A stretch of 59,241 bases of DNA from Hyphomonas sp. (lineage in GTDB: Bacteria; Pseudomonadota; Alphaproteobacteria; Caulobacterales; Hyphomonadaceae). Made by a program: the position numbers and the translations under genes. This document shows, one piece after another, positions 26,276-36,635 of the stretch. A model generated the notes under the pieces. It worked only from the letters and a program-made list of their open reading frames with translations, was not told where the DNA came from and searched no databases. The stretch is taken from contig PACZ01000053.1 in NCBI GenBank assembly GCA_002700305.1, positions 1 to 59,241 of the forward strand, written 5' to 3'. Positions within the stretch are counted from its first letter, which is position 1. Every line of letters starts with the position of its first letter.

Positions 26276-26323
26276 TCCTGTGCGCCCTGCCTCTTCGGCC
26301 TGGCAATTGGCGCTAGACTCAAT

Positions 26324-26344
26324 TTAGCAATTTTGCTAATTAGC
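26324..26344. promoter_or_regulatory. Palindromic operator before the ArsR-SdpI pair
   Basis: The perfect inverted repeat TTAGCAA-TT-TTGCTAA (26324-26339) overlaps a second palindrome GCTAATTAGC (26335-26344), ending 4 bases before the ArsR-type gene's start. The position just upstream of the ATG fits autorepression by the ArsR-type protein. Confidence 0.6.
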
Positions 26345-26348
26345 AGAA

Positions 26349-26645
26349 ATGCAAAACGCCGTCTTCAAGGCCCTGTCCCATCCTGCCCGCCGGCAGATCC
26401 TGGCGCTCCTGCGCAAGGGGCCTCAGCTTGCCGGTGACCTTGCCGCAGAGTTCGACACGAGCTGGCCGACGATGAGCCGCCACCTCGCTGTCCTGAAGGA
26501 GGCCGAACTGGTCACCGCAGACCGGCAGGGCAACCATATCCTCTACCGTATCAACACCAGCGTCCTGGAAGACGCTGCCACCGCCCTGCTCGGCCTGATC
26601 GGCCGGGATGACGGTGATGACCCCCTCAAGGAGGCAGCCGAATGA
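26349..26645 (+). CDS. ArsR/SdpR-family transcriptional repressor
   Basis: This 98-residue protein is a winged helix: VFKALSHPARRQILALLRKGPQLAGDLAAEF, then the recognition helix WPTMSRHLAVLKEAELV and the wing DRQGNHILYRI. It lacks the metal-binding CVCDLC motif, so it is SdpR-like rather than metal-sensing. Its stop overlaps the SdpI-like gene's ATG (ATGA). In Bacillus, SdpR is held at the membrane by SdpI bound to toxin; a comparable control is possible here. Confidence 0.88.
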   Translation: MQNAVFKALSHPARRQILALLRKGPQLAGDLAAEFDTSWPTMSRHLAVLKEAELVTADRQGNHILYRINTSVLEDAATALLGLIGRDDGDDPLKEAAE

Positions 26646-27355
26646 AACCCTTTATCCGCAACGGTCTTCTGATCACTCTGGGCGCCACCATCGCCGGGGC
26701 GGCGATCTCCTTGGCCGCCACGCATGCGCTGCCGGCAGACGGGGAGTTTCCGGTCCACTGGGGCGTAACCGGCGCGCCGGACCGGTGGACCGACCACGCC
26801 GGGGCCATCCGCTATCTCTGGACCATGCCGGCAATTACGCTGGCTGTCGGCCTGCTTCTGGCCGCCGTGCCGTCAATCGACCCGCGCAAGGGCAATATCG
26901 AGAAAGGCCGCCGCGGCTATGTCGCGATCTGGCTCGCGGTCATGGTGCTGCTGACCTGCATTCATGGCGGCGTCGCCCTGCAGATGATCCGGACCGGAGA
27001 AGCCACACAAGGCTCCAGCCAGATGGTGCGCTGGGTCATCGCAGGCGCTTCAATCATGTTCATCATCGTCGGCAACTACCTGCCCAAGACGCGGTCCAGC
27101 TTCTTTTTCGGCATTCGCACGCCATGGACGCTGTCTTCCGATACGGCCTGGGAAAAGACGCACCGGCTCGCCGGCCCGTTGTTCATGATCGCGGGCGCGC
27201 TGGGCCTTGTCGGGGCCTTCATCTTCAACGGGATCCTGCTGGCCGTCCAGCTGACCGGCTGGGCCGGACTCGCCGCGATAATTTCAGTAATTTACTCCTA
27301 TTTTGCCTGGCGCAACGCCCCGGACCGTGAACACGGGACCAATCTCACGGTGTGA
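26642..27355 (+). CDS. SdpI/DUF1648-type membrane protein
   Basis: This 237-residue protein has an N-terminal DUF1648 region (LPADGEFPVHWGVTGAPDRW at about 30-49), several spans, and the SdpI-type motif GNYLPKTRSSFFFGIRTPWTL at about 145-165. Related proteins confer immunity to the SdpC killing factor in Bacillus; no sdpC is seen here. It is coupled to the ArsR-type gene. Confidence 0.85.
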   Translation: MKPFIRNGLLITLGATIAGAAISLAATHALPADGEFPVHWGVTGAPDRWTDHAGAIRYLWTMPAITLAVGLLLAAVPSIDPRKGNIEKGRRGYVAIWLAVMVLLTCIHGGVALQMIRTGEATQGSSQMVRWVIAGASIMFIIVGNYLPKTRSSFFFGIRTPWTLSSDTAWEKTHRLAGPLFMIAGALGLVGAFIFNGILLAVQLTGWAGLAAIISVIYSYFAWRNAPDREHGTNLTV

Positions 27356-27397
27356 GGCCTATTGAACCCCGGGCACCGGCCCCCTATCCATTTTGGT

Positions 27398-28486
27398 ATG
27401 CAGCCCATTGCCGACACCCAATCGCTGATGCAGCGCCTGGACCAGCGCTCGCGGGATATTTTCCGCGAGATCGTCGAGGGCTATCTGGCGACCGGCGAAC
27501 CTGTCGGCTCGCGCACCCTGTCCAAGGGCAGCATTGCCCTCTCCCCCGCCTCGATCCGCAATGTGATGGCCGACCTGACGGATCTCGGCCTGCTGGACGC
27601 CCCGCACATCTCCGCCGGGCGCGCGCCGACCCATATGGGCCTGCGCCTGTTCGTGGATGGTTTCCTCGAGATCGGAGAGCCTGCCCGCTCCGACCGGCTG
27701 GCGATTGACGACCGGCTGAAATCAGCCGGGGCAGACTTTGACAACGTCCTGTCGGAAGCCTCCGACATTCTCTCCGGCCTTGCCGGCGGCGCTGGCCTTG
27801 TCTCTTCGCCGAAGCGCGACGCGGCCGTGCGCCATGTCGAATTCCTGCCGCTGGGCCCGCGCGATGCGATCTGCATCCTGCTGACCGAGGATGGCGATGT
27901 CGAAAACCGCTTCATCCAGGTGCCGGAAGGCCTGCCCTCGACCGCCCTGATCGAAGCCGGAAATTACCTCTCCACCCGCATGAAGGGCCGCACGCTGTCA
28001 GAAGCAGCGCAGGGCGTGCGCGAGGAGCTGAGCTCCCGCCGGGCGCAGCTGGACGCAACCGCTGCAGGCCTCGTCGAACAGGGCCTCGCCCAATGGAGCG
28101 GCGAAACGCCGGGACGCGGCCGCTCGCTGATCGTGCGGGGCCGGGCGAACCTGCTGGAAGACGCCAAGGCCGCCGAGGATCTCGACCGGGTGCGCCAACT
28201 GTTCAATGAACTGGAACGCCAGCAGAATGTACTCGATATTCTCGACACGACACAGGAAGCTGGCGGGGTGCGACTCTTCATCGGCTCCGAAAACCAGCTT
28301 TTCCCGCTATCAGGTTCAAGTGTGATTGTGGCGCCCTATATGGGTGGCGGAAAGCAGGTTATCGGCGCCCTTGGCGTGATTGGGCCGACACGGCTGAATT
28401 ATGCAAGAGTGATCCCGATGGTAGACTATACAGCGAAGGTCGTGGGCGAGATCCTCTCCCGCCGCCGCGCCAAGGACGGAAAATGA
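27398..28486 (+). CDS. hrcA: Heat-inducible transcription repressor HrcA
   Basis: This 362-residue protein starts at ATG 27398; a TTG at 27362 is possible but less likely. The N-terminal winged helix (RSRDIFREIVEGYLATGEPVGSRTL, then SPASIRNVMADL) and the C-terminal VRLFIGSENQ and GVIGPTRLNYARVIPMVDY identify it. HrcA binds CIRCE elements; none is visible in this window. It overlaps grpE by 4 bases. Confidence 0.95.
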   Translation: MQPIADTQSLMQRLDQRSRDIFREIVEGYLATGEPVGSRTLSKGSIALSPASIRNVMADLTDLGLLDAPHISAGRAPTHMGLRLFVDGFLEIGEPARSDRLAIDDRLKSAGADFDNVLSEASDILSGLAGGAGLVSSPKRDAAVRHVEFLPLGPRDAICILLTEDGDVENRFIQVPEGLPSTALIEAGNYLSTRMKGRTLSEAAQGVREELSSRRAQLDATAAGLVEQGLAQWSGETPGRGRSLIVRGRANLLEDAKAAEDLDRVRQLFNELERQQNVLDILDTTQEAGGVRLFIGSENQLFPLSGSSVIVAPYMGGGKQVIGALGVIGPTRLNYARVIPMVDYTAKVVGEILSRRRAKDGK

Positions 28487-29043
28487 TGAGCGACGAAGCG
28501 AAGACTGAAAACACAGAATCTGTCGAAACGCCTGAAAACGCCGCCCCGGAAGAGGCGACGCCGGAAGATACGATCCTCCGCCTTGAGGCGGAAAAGGAAG
28601 AGATGCGCGGCCAGCTGCTGCGCACGCTGGCGGACCTCGAAAACACCCGCAAGCGGGCCCAGAAAGAGGTCGCCGATGCGCGCGTCTATGCCATCGAGAA
28701 ATTCGCCGCCGACCTTCTCAGCGTCTCCGACAACCTCGCCCGCGCGCTGGCCGCGCTGCCGGACGGTGACCGCGATGCCCTTTCGGAAGCCGGCAAGAAT
28801 TTGCTTGGCGGCATCGAAATGACCGAGAAAGAGCTGCACACGGCGCTTTCCCGCAACGGCGTGACCGTGATCGCCGCCCTGCCTGGCGATGCCTTCGACC
28901 CGAACCTGCACCAGGCCGTGGCGAACGTCCCCTCCCCGCAGGCGCCCGGCACGATCCATGACGTGTTCCAGACCGGCTGGAAGATCGGCGACCGCGTCCT
29001 GCGCGCCGCCATGGTCGCCGTCAGCGCAGGCTCGACGAACTAG
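28483..29043 (+). CDS. grpE: Nucleotide exchange factor GrpE
   Basis: This 186-residue co-chaperone of DnaK has an acidic N-terminus (rich in E and T), a long helix (LADLENTRKRAQKEVADARVY) and the C-terminal beta domain with NLHQAVANVPSP and GTIHDVFQTGWKIGDRVLR. The start ATG overlaps the hrcA stop; a second ATG follows immediately. After the stop an AT-rich stretch begins abruptly. Confidence 0.95.
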   Translation: MMSDEAKTENTESVETPENAAPEEATPEDTILRLEAEKEEMRGQLLRTLADLENTRKRAQKEVADARVYAIEKFAADLLSVSDNLARALAALPDGDRDALSEAGKNLLGGIEMTEKELHTALSRNGVTVIAALPGDAFDPNLHQAVANVPSPQAPGTIHDVFQTGWKIGDRVLRAAMVAVSAGSTN

Positions 29044-29110
29044 GCCCAACCCCGCAAACTTTCAAACAAAAGTAGAATTCAAATAAAGACTTTTCCTGCA
29101 TACAAGCAGG

Positions 29111-29701
29111 ATGCCTTTGTTGTCGCGCACTTCTACCTGGTCGCAACGCCCATCCTTTTTTGGAGCGCTGCGGCCACGTACGCCCTTAATATTTTGGGCA
29201 TTTCTGTCTTGGCTGGTCGGTGGACCACTGCATCCCTACGTTTGGAACTTGTTTGTACAATTTCCGGGCATGCATGAATTCGCCATGCCGAACCTATTCA
29301 TTCATTCAAGATCACTTGCCGGGGCGTTCGGGATGGCTGTCGTCCTGTGGCTACTCAAGTTCGAGTTCAGGAACTCTGGCAGCTGCACCCGGCTTTATTT
29401 GGCCTTGTCGATCCTAGCTGGATTGGCGGCGGCAAGCATTGCAGCGGTACTCTGCGGGCTTGGTTGGACCTGGTACCTCTTCTTTCAGGGATGTATGGAT
29501 GGCTGCAAACCAAACACAGCCCTGAGCAATACGATGGGTGCAATAGCTGGCAGTCTGCTGGTTCTGTTCGGCGCATCAGTTGTCGCGCTCACATCTTGCA
29601 TAGTCGCAGGGCCGATCGCCTACCTGTCCACGCGCCTGCTGCTTTTCCGGCTGACTGGCTGTGCATCAGACGTCGGCCAGAAGCCTGACGTAGACCGCTG
29701 A
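29111..29701 (+). CDS. Hypothetical membrane protein in AT-richer DNA
   Basis: This 196-residue protein has about four hydrophobic segments (around 25-40, 68-85, 96-120 and 140-172). No family recognised. Codon use is less GC-biased than its neighbours, and its last 36 bases overlap the 3' end of the convergent phosphatase gene. It looks like a late arrival between grpE and the rest of the locus. Ribosome-binding site is poor. Confidence 0.5.
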   Translation: MPLLSRTSTWSQRPSFFGALRPRTPLIFWAFLSWLVGGPLHPYVWNLFVQFPGMHEFAMPNLFIHSRSLAGAFGMAVVLWLLKFEFRNSGSCTRLYLALSILAGLAAASIAAVLCGLGWTWYLFFQGCMDGCKPNTALSNTMGAIAGSLLVLFGASVVALTSCIVAGPIAYLSTRLLLFRLTGCASDVGQKPDVDR

Positions 29702-30496
29702 TGCATCGTCCCTGCGCTTGATGCGGGGGATGTCGCCGTCGGGGGCATTTTCGAAATCGCGGAGCATCCGGATCAGGGCTGGCAGGCCCTTGTCCGACAG
29801 ATCTGCCATCAGGCTTTCCAATGTGTGCGTCGCATAGGGTGAGATAAGCCTGTAGAGGCCGTCGCTCATCAGGCAGACTTCATCGCCCGGACGCATTGCG
29901 ATACGCGCAGTCTTGAGATTGCTGACAACATCCGCCCCCAGGCCAAAGCCCGTCCCGATTTCATTGGACATCCGCCGGGTCTGCCGCAGCCAGCCCATGC
30001 GCTCTTCGGGCGTCAGCGCCATCACGCGGCGCGCGGTGGCGGTCTCGTCCTCGGCCTTCTCGGCCTGCCCGATCAAGCTTACGCCCGCCGCGGACCGGAC
30101 GAGCGCCATACAGTCGCCCATATAGACGAACACCGCCTCTTCGCCCTGCAGCCACATCCAGATTCCGGACGCGATGGGCAGGGCTTCACCCGGCAATTTG
30201 TCCAGCGGGATCCGGCTTTCGGCTTCGGCGCGCTGGCGCACATCGGCCAGCACGGAGGCAAAATAGGCTTCCGGCGCTTCGCCGGCTTCAGGCCCCTGCA
30301 TCAGCCGGTCTGACAGCACCTCGGCGATCCAGGCCGCACCGCTTTCACAGGCCGGAAACGGGCGCAGATCGGTCACATCGGTCGCCCCGTCCAGCACCCA
30401 GGCCGTACCGGCGGCCGCATCGAAGCCTGTCCGGTCATCGCCTGTTTTGCCCGGTACGCCCGGATCATTCACCGTGCTGATGATATCCAGCTGCAT
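29666..30496 (-). CDS. PP2C-family protein phosphatase
   Basis: This 276-residue protein has the PP2C metal-binding sequence in order: GDDRTG (about 19-24), VLDGATD (about 34-40), YMGDCMAL (about 125-132), LMSDGLYRL and the C-terminal RRDDASAV. The aspartates expected for the binuclear Mn/Mg centre are present, so catalysis is plausible. Target unknown; no kinase gene is adjacent. The stop lies inside the 3' end of the convergent hypothetical gene. Confidence 0.82.
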   Translation of the reverse strand: MQLDIISTVNDPGVPGKTGDDRTGFDAAAGTAWVLDGATDVTDLRPFPACESGAAWIAEVLSDRLMQGPEAGEAPEAYFASVLADVRQRAEAESRIPLDKLPGEALPIASGIWMWLQGEEAVFVYMGDCMALVRSAAGVSLIGQAEKAEDETATARRVMALTPEERMGWLRQTRRMSNEIGTGFGLGADVVSNLKTARIAMRPGDEVCLMSDGLYRLISPYATHTLESLMADLSDKGLPALIRMLRDFENAPDGDIPRIKRRDDASAVYVRLLADV

Positions 30497-30588
30497 CGCC
30501 CTACCTCTTCGTCATGCGCTCTCAATCAAAGGCGGTATCACGCTTCGCCCGGCACCGCACATGAACGCTTTGAGACATTTGGAAACCC

Positions 30589-31575
30589 CTAGCGCTCGAC
30601 CAGTTCGACCCGCCGGTTCTGTTCACGCCCGGCATCGCTGGTATTGGAAAAGACCGGCGACAAGGGTCCTACGCCGTGCGGCTCCAGCCGGTCAGACGCG
30701 ATCCCGTAATCCTGTTTCAGCGCATCGGCGACGGCGCGGGCGCGGTCATCTGACAGCTTGCTGTTATAGGCATAGGTGCCCTTGGAGTCGGTATGTCCCA
30801 CCACATAGAACGCCTTGTCCGGGTGGGCGGCCAGATAGTCGGCAATGGCATCAAGCGCAGCTTTCGATTCCGGCTTCAGCGTGGCCTTGTCGAAATCGAA
30901 CACGATCCCGTCCAGCACGACGCGGCCATACTCTTCGATATCGGCGCCCATGGCTTCGGCATCCACCACAACGAGGCCCGTCTCGGCGGCTTCTACCTCG
31001 ACGATGTCGATCAGCGTTCCGACATAGTTTTTCGAATGCTGTTCGACATAGATCACCACATAAGCCGTACCGGCAGCGCGCTCCTTGCTGGCCACAATGG
31101 CCCCTGCCCCGCCGGAGGACGACGTACCGGAAAACATCGTTCCGACGGCGCCGGGCTTGGTGGCCGGATTTTCCCTGAAGGTGACCTCCATCCACTGGCG
31201 CGAGCCGACCGCCGCACCTTTGCGGTCCGCCGACATGCCCTCGCCGAGAATTTCGAACCCCTCCGCATTCAACGCACCGAGATAGTTCTTGTAGACCTCG
31301 GAATAGGACCGGTCTTCGCCTTCATATTTGTAGAAAGTCCGGGTGACGCGGCCCTCGGTTTCGATCCAGTCGCCAATTTGGCGATAGCCGGTCACCGGCC
31401 CGACCGCGACCTTGTAAGGCTGATAGTTTTCAATGTGTTGCCAGGCGATGACCTGCCCGGGATACCGCTCGATCATCGGGTGTTCGACCACCCCTTCGAT
31501 ATCCTGCGCCGCGGCGATCGCGGGCAACAGCGCCAGGCCAAAGACAGCCAACACAATCCTGATGATTTTAAACAC
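30589..31575 (-). CDS. OmpA-domain outer-membrane protein with DUF4892-like N-terminus
   Basis: This 328-residue protein has a signal peptide (about 1-23, ending AIAAA). A DUF4892-like region (about 30-190, with EHPMIERYPGQVI) precedes a C-terminal OmpA domain (about 215-328: IVFDFDKATLKPES, VVGHTDSKGTYAYNSKLSDDRA, EQNRRVEL). The OmpA domain should bind peptidoglycan in the periplasm. Upstream and downstream genes are separate. Confidence 0.88.
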   Translation of the reverse strand: MFKIIRIVLAVFGLALLPAIAAAQDIEGVVEHPMIERYPGQVIAWQHIENYQPYKVAVGPVTGYRQIGDWIETEGRVTRTFYKYEGEDRSYSEVYKNYLGALNAEGFEILGEGMSADRKGAAVGSRQWMEVTFRENPATKPGAVGTMFSGTSSSGGAGAIVASKERAAGTAYVVIYVEQHSKNYVGTLIDIVEVEAAETGLVVVDAEAMGADIEEYGRVVLDGIVFDFDKATLKPESKAALDAIADYLAAHPDKAFYVVGHTDSKGTYAYNSKLSDDRARAVADALKQDYGIASDRLEPHGVGPLSPVFSNTSDAGREQNRRVELVER

Positions 31576-31658
31576 TTACGTTCCTCCCACCTAACGTTGG
31601 GGGAACTATGCCTCACAGGCCTGCATCTGGCCAGCAACGGGTGATGCCGCGGGCAGGT

Positions 31659-31844
31659 TTACTGGCGGACGGTTCGCGCCCAGGCGCGTTCGTGCATCGT
31701 GTAGGCGGCTGTCTGGACCAGCGGCTCGATGAGGCCGATGGCAAGCGCAGCGTGCCAGCTGCCGGTCAGCAGAAAGGCCACCGTCATCGCCACGGTGAGG
31801 TGCATGAGGCTGTAGGTCACTGTCTTGAAAACCTGCAATGACAT
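31659..31844 (-). CDS. DUF2061 membrane protein
   Basis: This 61-residue protein fits DUF2061: FKTVTYSLMHLTVAMTVAFLLTGSW, then ALAIGLIEPLVQTAAYTMHERAW. Two spans are likely. Function of the family is unknown. It is oriented away from dnaK. Confidence 0.85.
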   Translation of the reverse strand: MSLQVFKTVTYSLMHLTVAMTVAFLLTGSWHAALAIGLIEPLVQTAAYTMHERAWARTVRQ

Positions 31845-32049
31845 TTGTTGGATAACTCCCGCTTCAGACCATCAAGAACACCCTCAACAGACCCTCTAAG
31901 GACCGTCTAAAGACCGTGAATGCGGGCTGTTCTCACTTCCAATATGATCTAGATGCGAACGATTCTCAAATAAATCCTGCAAGACGCTGCCATAGGCGCG
32001 GTCTATGGCCGCAAAGCGCAGCCGGACATGGAAAAGGCGTCGCAGGCCT

Positions 32050-32077
32050 CTTGTGACGCGTTGAAATTTCCCCATAT
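32050..32077 (+). promoter_or_regulatory. Candidate sigma-32 promoter for dnaK
   Basis: CTTGTG (32050-32055), a 14-base spacer and CCCCATAT (32070-32077) closely match the heat-shock consensus CTTGAA-N13-17-CCCCATNT, about 140 bases before dnaK. The remainder of the 370-base gap 31845-32217 shows no supported gene; a minus-strand frame there (31896-32126) has no recognisable features. Confidence 0.55.
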
Positions 32078-32217
32078 CCCAGACCGAAAGGGCGAACAGG
32101 TTCAAACCCTCCATTCGCCTACTCAAAACGTCACTTGCAGAGCCATCTGCCTTGCGGGGCTGCTGAGCAGACCGCGCGAACGGGGCGGGTGGCGGCTATA
32201 GGAGAGAGAGACTTAAA

Positions 32218-34128
32218 ATGAGCAAGATTATCGGTATCGACCTCGGGACCACGAACTCCTGCGTTGCCGTCATGGAAGGCGGCCAGGCGAAGGTCATCGA
32301 GAATGCAGAAGGCGCGCGCACGACCCCGTCCGTCGTTGCCTTCACCGAAAGCGGCGAACGCCTGATCGGCATGCCTGCCCGCCGCCAGGCCGTGACCAAC
32401 CCGGACTTTACGTTCTACGCCATCAAGCGCCTGATCGGCCGTCAGTTCGACGACCCGACCGCGCAGAAGGACAAGGCCATCTCGCCCTTCGAGATCGTCA
32501 AGGGTCCGAATGGCGACGCATGGGTCAAAGGCCGCGACAAGGACTATGCCCCGCAGGAAGTGTCCGCCTTCATCCTGACCAAGATGAAGGAAACCGCTGA
32601 AGCCTATCTGGGCAGCGAAGTGACCCAGGCCGTCATCACGGTTCCGGCCTACTTCAACGACGCCCAGCGCCAGGCCACGAAAGACGCCGGCAAGATCGCC
32701 GGTCTTGAAGTGCTGCGCATCATCAACGAGCCGACGGCAGCCGCCCTCGCCTACGGCCTCGACAAGGGCGAGAACAAGACGATCGCCGTGTACGACCTTG
32801 GCGGCGGTACGTTCGACGTCTCGCTGCTGGAAATCGGCGACGGCGTGTTCGAAGTGCTGTCCACGAACGGCGACACCTTCCTCGGCGGTGAAGACTTCGA
32901 CCTTCGCATCGTCGATTACCTCGCCGAAGAATTCAAAAAGGATCAGGGCATCGACCTGAAGGCAGACAAGCTGGCCCTCCAGCGCCTGAAGGAAGAAGCC
33001 GAGAAGGCCAAGAAAGAGCTGTCGTCCGCTTCGCAATACGAAGTGAACCTGCCCTTCATCACGGCTGACGCCTCCGGCCCGAAACACCTCAACATCAAGC
33101 TGACGCGCGCCAAGTTCGAAAGCCTGGTCGAGGACCTCGTCAAGCGCACCATCTCGCCGTGCGAGAAAGCGCTCAAGGATGCCGGCAAGTCGGCTTCCGA
33201 CATCGACGAAGTGGTTCTGGTCGGCGGGATGACCCGTATGCCGGCCGTGCAGGAAGCGGTGAAGAAATTCTTCGGCCGTGAGCCGCACAAAGGTGTGAAC
33301 CCGGATGAAGTGGTTGCCATCGGCGCCGCGATCCAGGGCGGCGTCCTGCAGGGTGACGTGAAAGACGTTGTGCTTCTGGACGTGACCCCGCTGTCGCTGG
33401 GCATCGAAACCCTCGGCGGCGTGTTCACCCGCCTGATCGACCGTAACACGACGATCCCGACCAAGAAGTCCCAGGTCTTCTCGACCGCTGACGACAATCA
33501 GCCGGCCGTGACGATCAAGGTCTTCCAGGGCGAGCGCGAAATGGCTGCTGACAACAAGATGCTCGGCCAGTTCAACCTCGAAGGCATTCCGCCGGCCCCG
33601 CGCGGCGTGCCGCAGATCGAAGTGACCTTCGACATCGACGCCAACGGCATCGTGTCCGTGTCCGCCAAGGACAAGGCCACCGGCAAGGAACAGGTCATCA
33701 CCATCCAGGCCGATGGCGGTCTGTCGGAAGACGACATCAAGGGCATGATGGCAGACGCCGAAGCCAATGCGGGTGCCGACAAGGCCCGCCGCGAACTGGT
33801 GGAAGCGAAGAACCATGCCGAAGCCCTGGTGCATCAGACCGAGAAGCAGCTCGAAGAGCATGGCGACAAGGTCTCCGAGGACGTCAAAGGCGAGATCGAG
33901 AAAGCCGTCGGCGAGTTGAAGGAAGCCCGCGAAACGGACAATCTCGCAGACATCCAGGCCAAGCATCAGGCCCTTATGTCGGCTGCGATGAAACTCGGCG
34001 AAGCCATCTATGCCAGCCAGCAGGAGGCAACCGCCCATGCTGACGCGGCCGCCGATGCCGCGGCTGACGGTGGCAATGACGATGTGGTCGATGCCGACTT
34101 CGAAGAGGTCGACGACGACAAGAAATAA
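32218..34128 (+). CDS. dnaK: Chaperone DnaK (Hsp70)
   Basis: This 636-residue protein has the ATPase-domain signatures [34 protein letters not shown] and [20 protein letters not shown]. The linker [11 protein letters not shown], substrate-binding domain and an alpha-helical lid ending in an acidic tail ([12 protein letters not shown]) follow. Length is typical. No dnaJ follows; a terminator closes the gene at once. GrpE is encoded about 3 kb upstream. Confidence 0.99.
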   Translation: MSKIIGIDLGTTNSCVAVMEGGQAKVIENAEGARTTPSVVAFTESGERLIGMPARRQAVTNPDFTFYAIKRLIGRQFDDPTAQKDKAISPFEIVKGPNGDAWVKGRDKDYAPQEVSAFILTKMKETAEAYLGSEVTQAVITVPAYFNDAQRQATKDAGKIAGLEVLRIINEPTAAALAYGLDKGENKTIAVYDLGGGTFDVSLLEIGDGVFEVLSTNGDTFLGGEDFDLRIVDYLAEEFKKDQGIDLKADKLALQRLKEEAEKAKKELSSASQYEVNLPFITADASGPKHLNIKLTRAKFESLVEDLVKRTISPCEKALKDAGKSASDIDEVVLVGGMTRMPAVQEAVKKFFGREPHKGVNPDEVVAIGAAIQGGVLQGDVKDVVLLDVTPLSLGIETLGGVFTRLIDRNTTIPTKKSQVFSTADDNQPAVTIKVFQGEREMAADNKMLGQFNLEGIPPAPRGVPQIEVTFDIDANGIVSVSAKDKATGKEQVITIQADGGLSEDDIKGMMADAEANAGADKARRELVEAKNHAEALVHQTEKQLEEHGDKVSEDVKGEIEKAVGELKEARETDNLADIQAKHQALMSAAMKLGEAIYASQQEATAHADAAADAAADGGNDDVVDADFEEVDDDKK

Positions 34129-34150
34129 TCCGTCAGACAACGGAAAAGAC

Positions 34151-34182
34151 AAAGCCCGCCGGAGCGATCCGGCGGGCTTTTC
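34151..34182 (+). terminator. Rho-independent terminator of dnaK
   Basis: AAGCCCGCCGG-AGCGAT-CCGGCGGGCTTTT: a perfect GC-rich stem of about 9-11 pairs with a T-run, 22 bases after the dnaK stop. The A-run on the left arm means it may also serve the convergent proline iminopeptidase gene. Confidence 0.92.
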
Positions 34183-34207
34183 ATTTGGGCCTCAGATGGC
34201 GCCGGCG

Positions 34208-35194
<987 letters not shown>

Positions 35195-35245
35195 CTAGAT
35201 CAGGCACGGGGTCCGGGAAACAGCTGTTACCACCTGACGGCGGGC

Positions 35246-35581
35246 CTATTCAGGGGACTGCGCCCTCTCATCCGGAATGATATGCGCCCCGACCAGTAGG
35301 CCATGCTGCCAGCGGCGCTCACAATGGTAGATCGCCTCGATATGGCCGTAGCGAGACATCAGTTCCAGGTCGAATGTCTCCGGCACCGCCCAGACTTCCC
35401 AGAGCTTCAGCTGCATCCCCTCTTCCGAGAAGTCGCGGATCATCACATCGAACGAACTGTGCAGATCGTTGACGAGGATCCGGCCCTTTCGAAGTGTCCG
35501 GTGGCGAGCATCTTCCCGATGCTCGCCAACCGGCTTCCCCACCTGTGTTTCAGGTATGCTTGTCATACCGTGTCTATGCAT
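35246..35581 (-). CDS. PilZ-domain protein
   Basis: This protein has 111 residues, or 106 if the second ATG (35566) is used. The PilZ pattern is visible: basic RHRTLRKGRILVND, then VMIRDFSEEGMQLKLW. The usual RxxxR and (D/N)xSxxG motifs are met by RHRTLRK and DFSEEG, so c-di-GMP binding is plausible. Stand-alone PilZ proteins of this size are common in alphaproteobacteria. Confidence 0.78.
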   Translation of the reverse strand: MHRHGMTSIPETQVGKPVGEHREDARHRTLRKGRILVNDLHSSFDVMIRDFSEEGMQLKLWEVWAVPETFDLELMSRYGHIEAIYHCERRWQHGLLVGAHIIPDERAQSPE

Positions 35582-35642
35582 AACGGCGATAAACCGTTCC
35601 GCATAAAATGCTTAATGACAGCCGTTTCCCGCCGCGGCAGGC

Positions 35643-36635
35643 CTAGTCCATGACCACCACGACCTTGCCCTGGGCCCGGCGTTCCGTCAGCTCAAGGATG
35701 GCATCGGCAGACTTCTCCAGCGGATAGGTGTTGGAGACGTGCGGGCGGATCTTGCCTTCGCTGTAGAGCTCGAACAGTTCCTTGACGTTCTGCGCATGCG
35801 CCTTCGGATCGCGCGCCACGGCGGCGCCCCAGAACACGCCGCGGATGTCGCAGCTTTTCAGCAGGGTCAGGTTCAGCGGGATCTTCGGGATACCGGCCGG
35901 GAAACCGATCACCAGGAAGCGGCCTTCCCAGTTCATCGCCCGCAGGGCCGGTTCGGCATAATTGCCGCCGACGCCGTCATAGATGATGTCCACGCCGCCA
36001 CCGGAGATTTCCTTGATGTCGCCGGAGAAGGCTTTCATGCCGTCCTTGTCCAGCTCTCGGGCATAGACGAGGCCCTTGTCGGCGCCCTTGTCGAGGCAGA
36101 AATCGACCTTTTCCTGACTGGAACAGGCCGCGATGACCTCAAGGCCCATCGCCTTGCCAAGCTCCACGGCTGCGATGCCGACACCGCCGGCCGCGCCGAG
36201 GACGAGCAGTTTCTCGCCTTTCTTCGGATCGGCCCGGTCCTTCAGGGCATAATAGGACGTGCCATAGGTCATCATGAAGGCCGCCGCCTCCGCGAACGGC
36301 ATCTCGTCCGGGATCGGCATCACGGAATGGGCTGCAGCGACAGCCAGTTCGGCCATGCCGCCATTGCCGATGGAGGCCAGAACGCGGTCGCCCGGCTTCA
36401 CATGGGTGACGCCCTCGCCGACCGATTCGACATAGCCGGCCACTTCACCGCCCGGACTGAACGGGCGCGGCGGCTTGAACTGGTACATGTCCTTGATCAT
36501 CAGCGAGTCCGGGAAGTTCACCCCGCACGCCTTTACCCGCACCAGAACCTGGCCTTTGCCATATTCCGGCGAGGCGACCTCTTCGAGGACCAGAGTTTCC
36601 GGTCCGCCGACTTCTTTCGAAAGCACTGCCTTCAT
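35643..36635 (-). CDS. NADPH:quinone oxidoreductase (zinc-independent MDR family)
   Basis: This 330-residue protein starts at ATG 36635; the frame stays open to 37472, but that part is antisense to the asparaginase gene. The N-terminal GroES-like domain has VRVKACGVNFPDSLMIKD and FSPGGEVAGYVESVGEGV. The Rossmann domain has VLGAAGGVGIAAVELGKAMG. No zinc-binding cysteines are seen. Activity on quinones or enones is likely; the exact substrate is unknown. Confidence 0.9.
   Translation of the reverse strand: MKAVLSKEVGGPETLVLEEVASPEYGKGQVLVRVKACGVNFPDSLMIKDMYQFKPPRPFSPGGEVAGYVESVGEGVTHVKPGDRVLASIGNGGMAELAVAAAHSVMPIPDEMPFAEAAAFMMTYGTSYYALKDRADPKKGEKLLVLGAAGGVGIAAVELGKAMGLEVIAACSSQEKVDFCLDKGADKGLVYARELDKDGMKAFSGDIKEISGGGVDIIYDGVGGNYAEPALRAMNWEGRFLVIGFPAGIPKIPLNLTLLKSCDIRGVFWGAAVARDPKAHAQNVKELFELYSEGKIRPHVSNTYPLEKSADAILELTERRAQGKVVVVMD

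Noticed and set aside
27350-28490. CIRCE element for HrcA
   Set aside because: No TTAGCACTC-N9-GAGTGCTAA was found here or before dnaK; HrcA probably acts on groESL elsewhere.
31896-32126. Minus-strand ORF upstream of dnaK
   Set aside because: Covers the sigma-32-like promoter, and has no domain or convincing start.
32131-34152. Long open frame antisense to dnaK
   Set aside because: A frame kept open by GC-rich codon bias opposite a certain gene. The same applies to 51467-53020 opposite thiC and to 18175-19554 opposite ggt.
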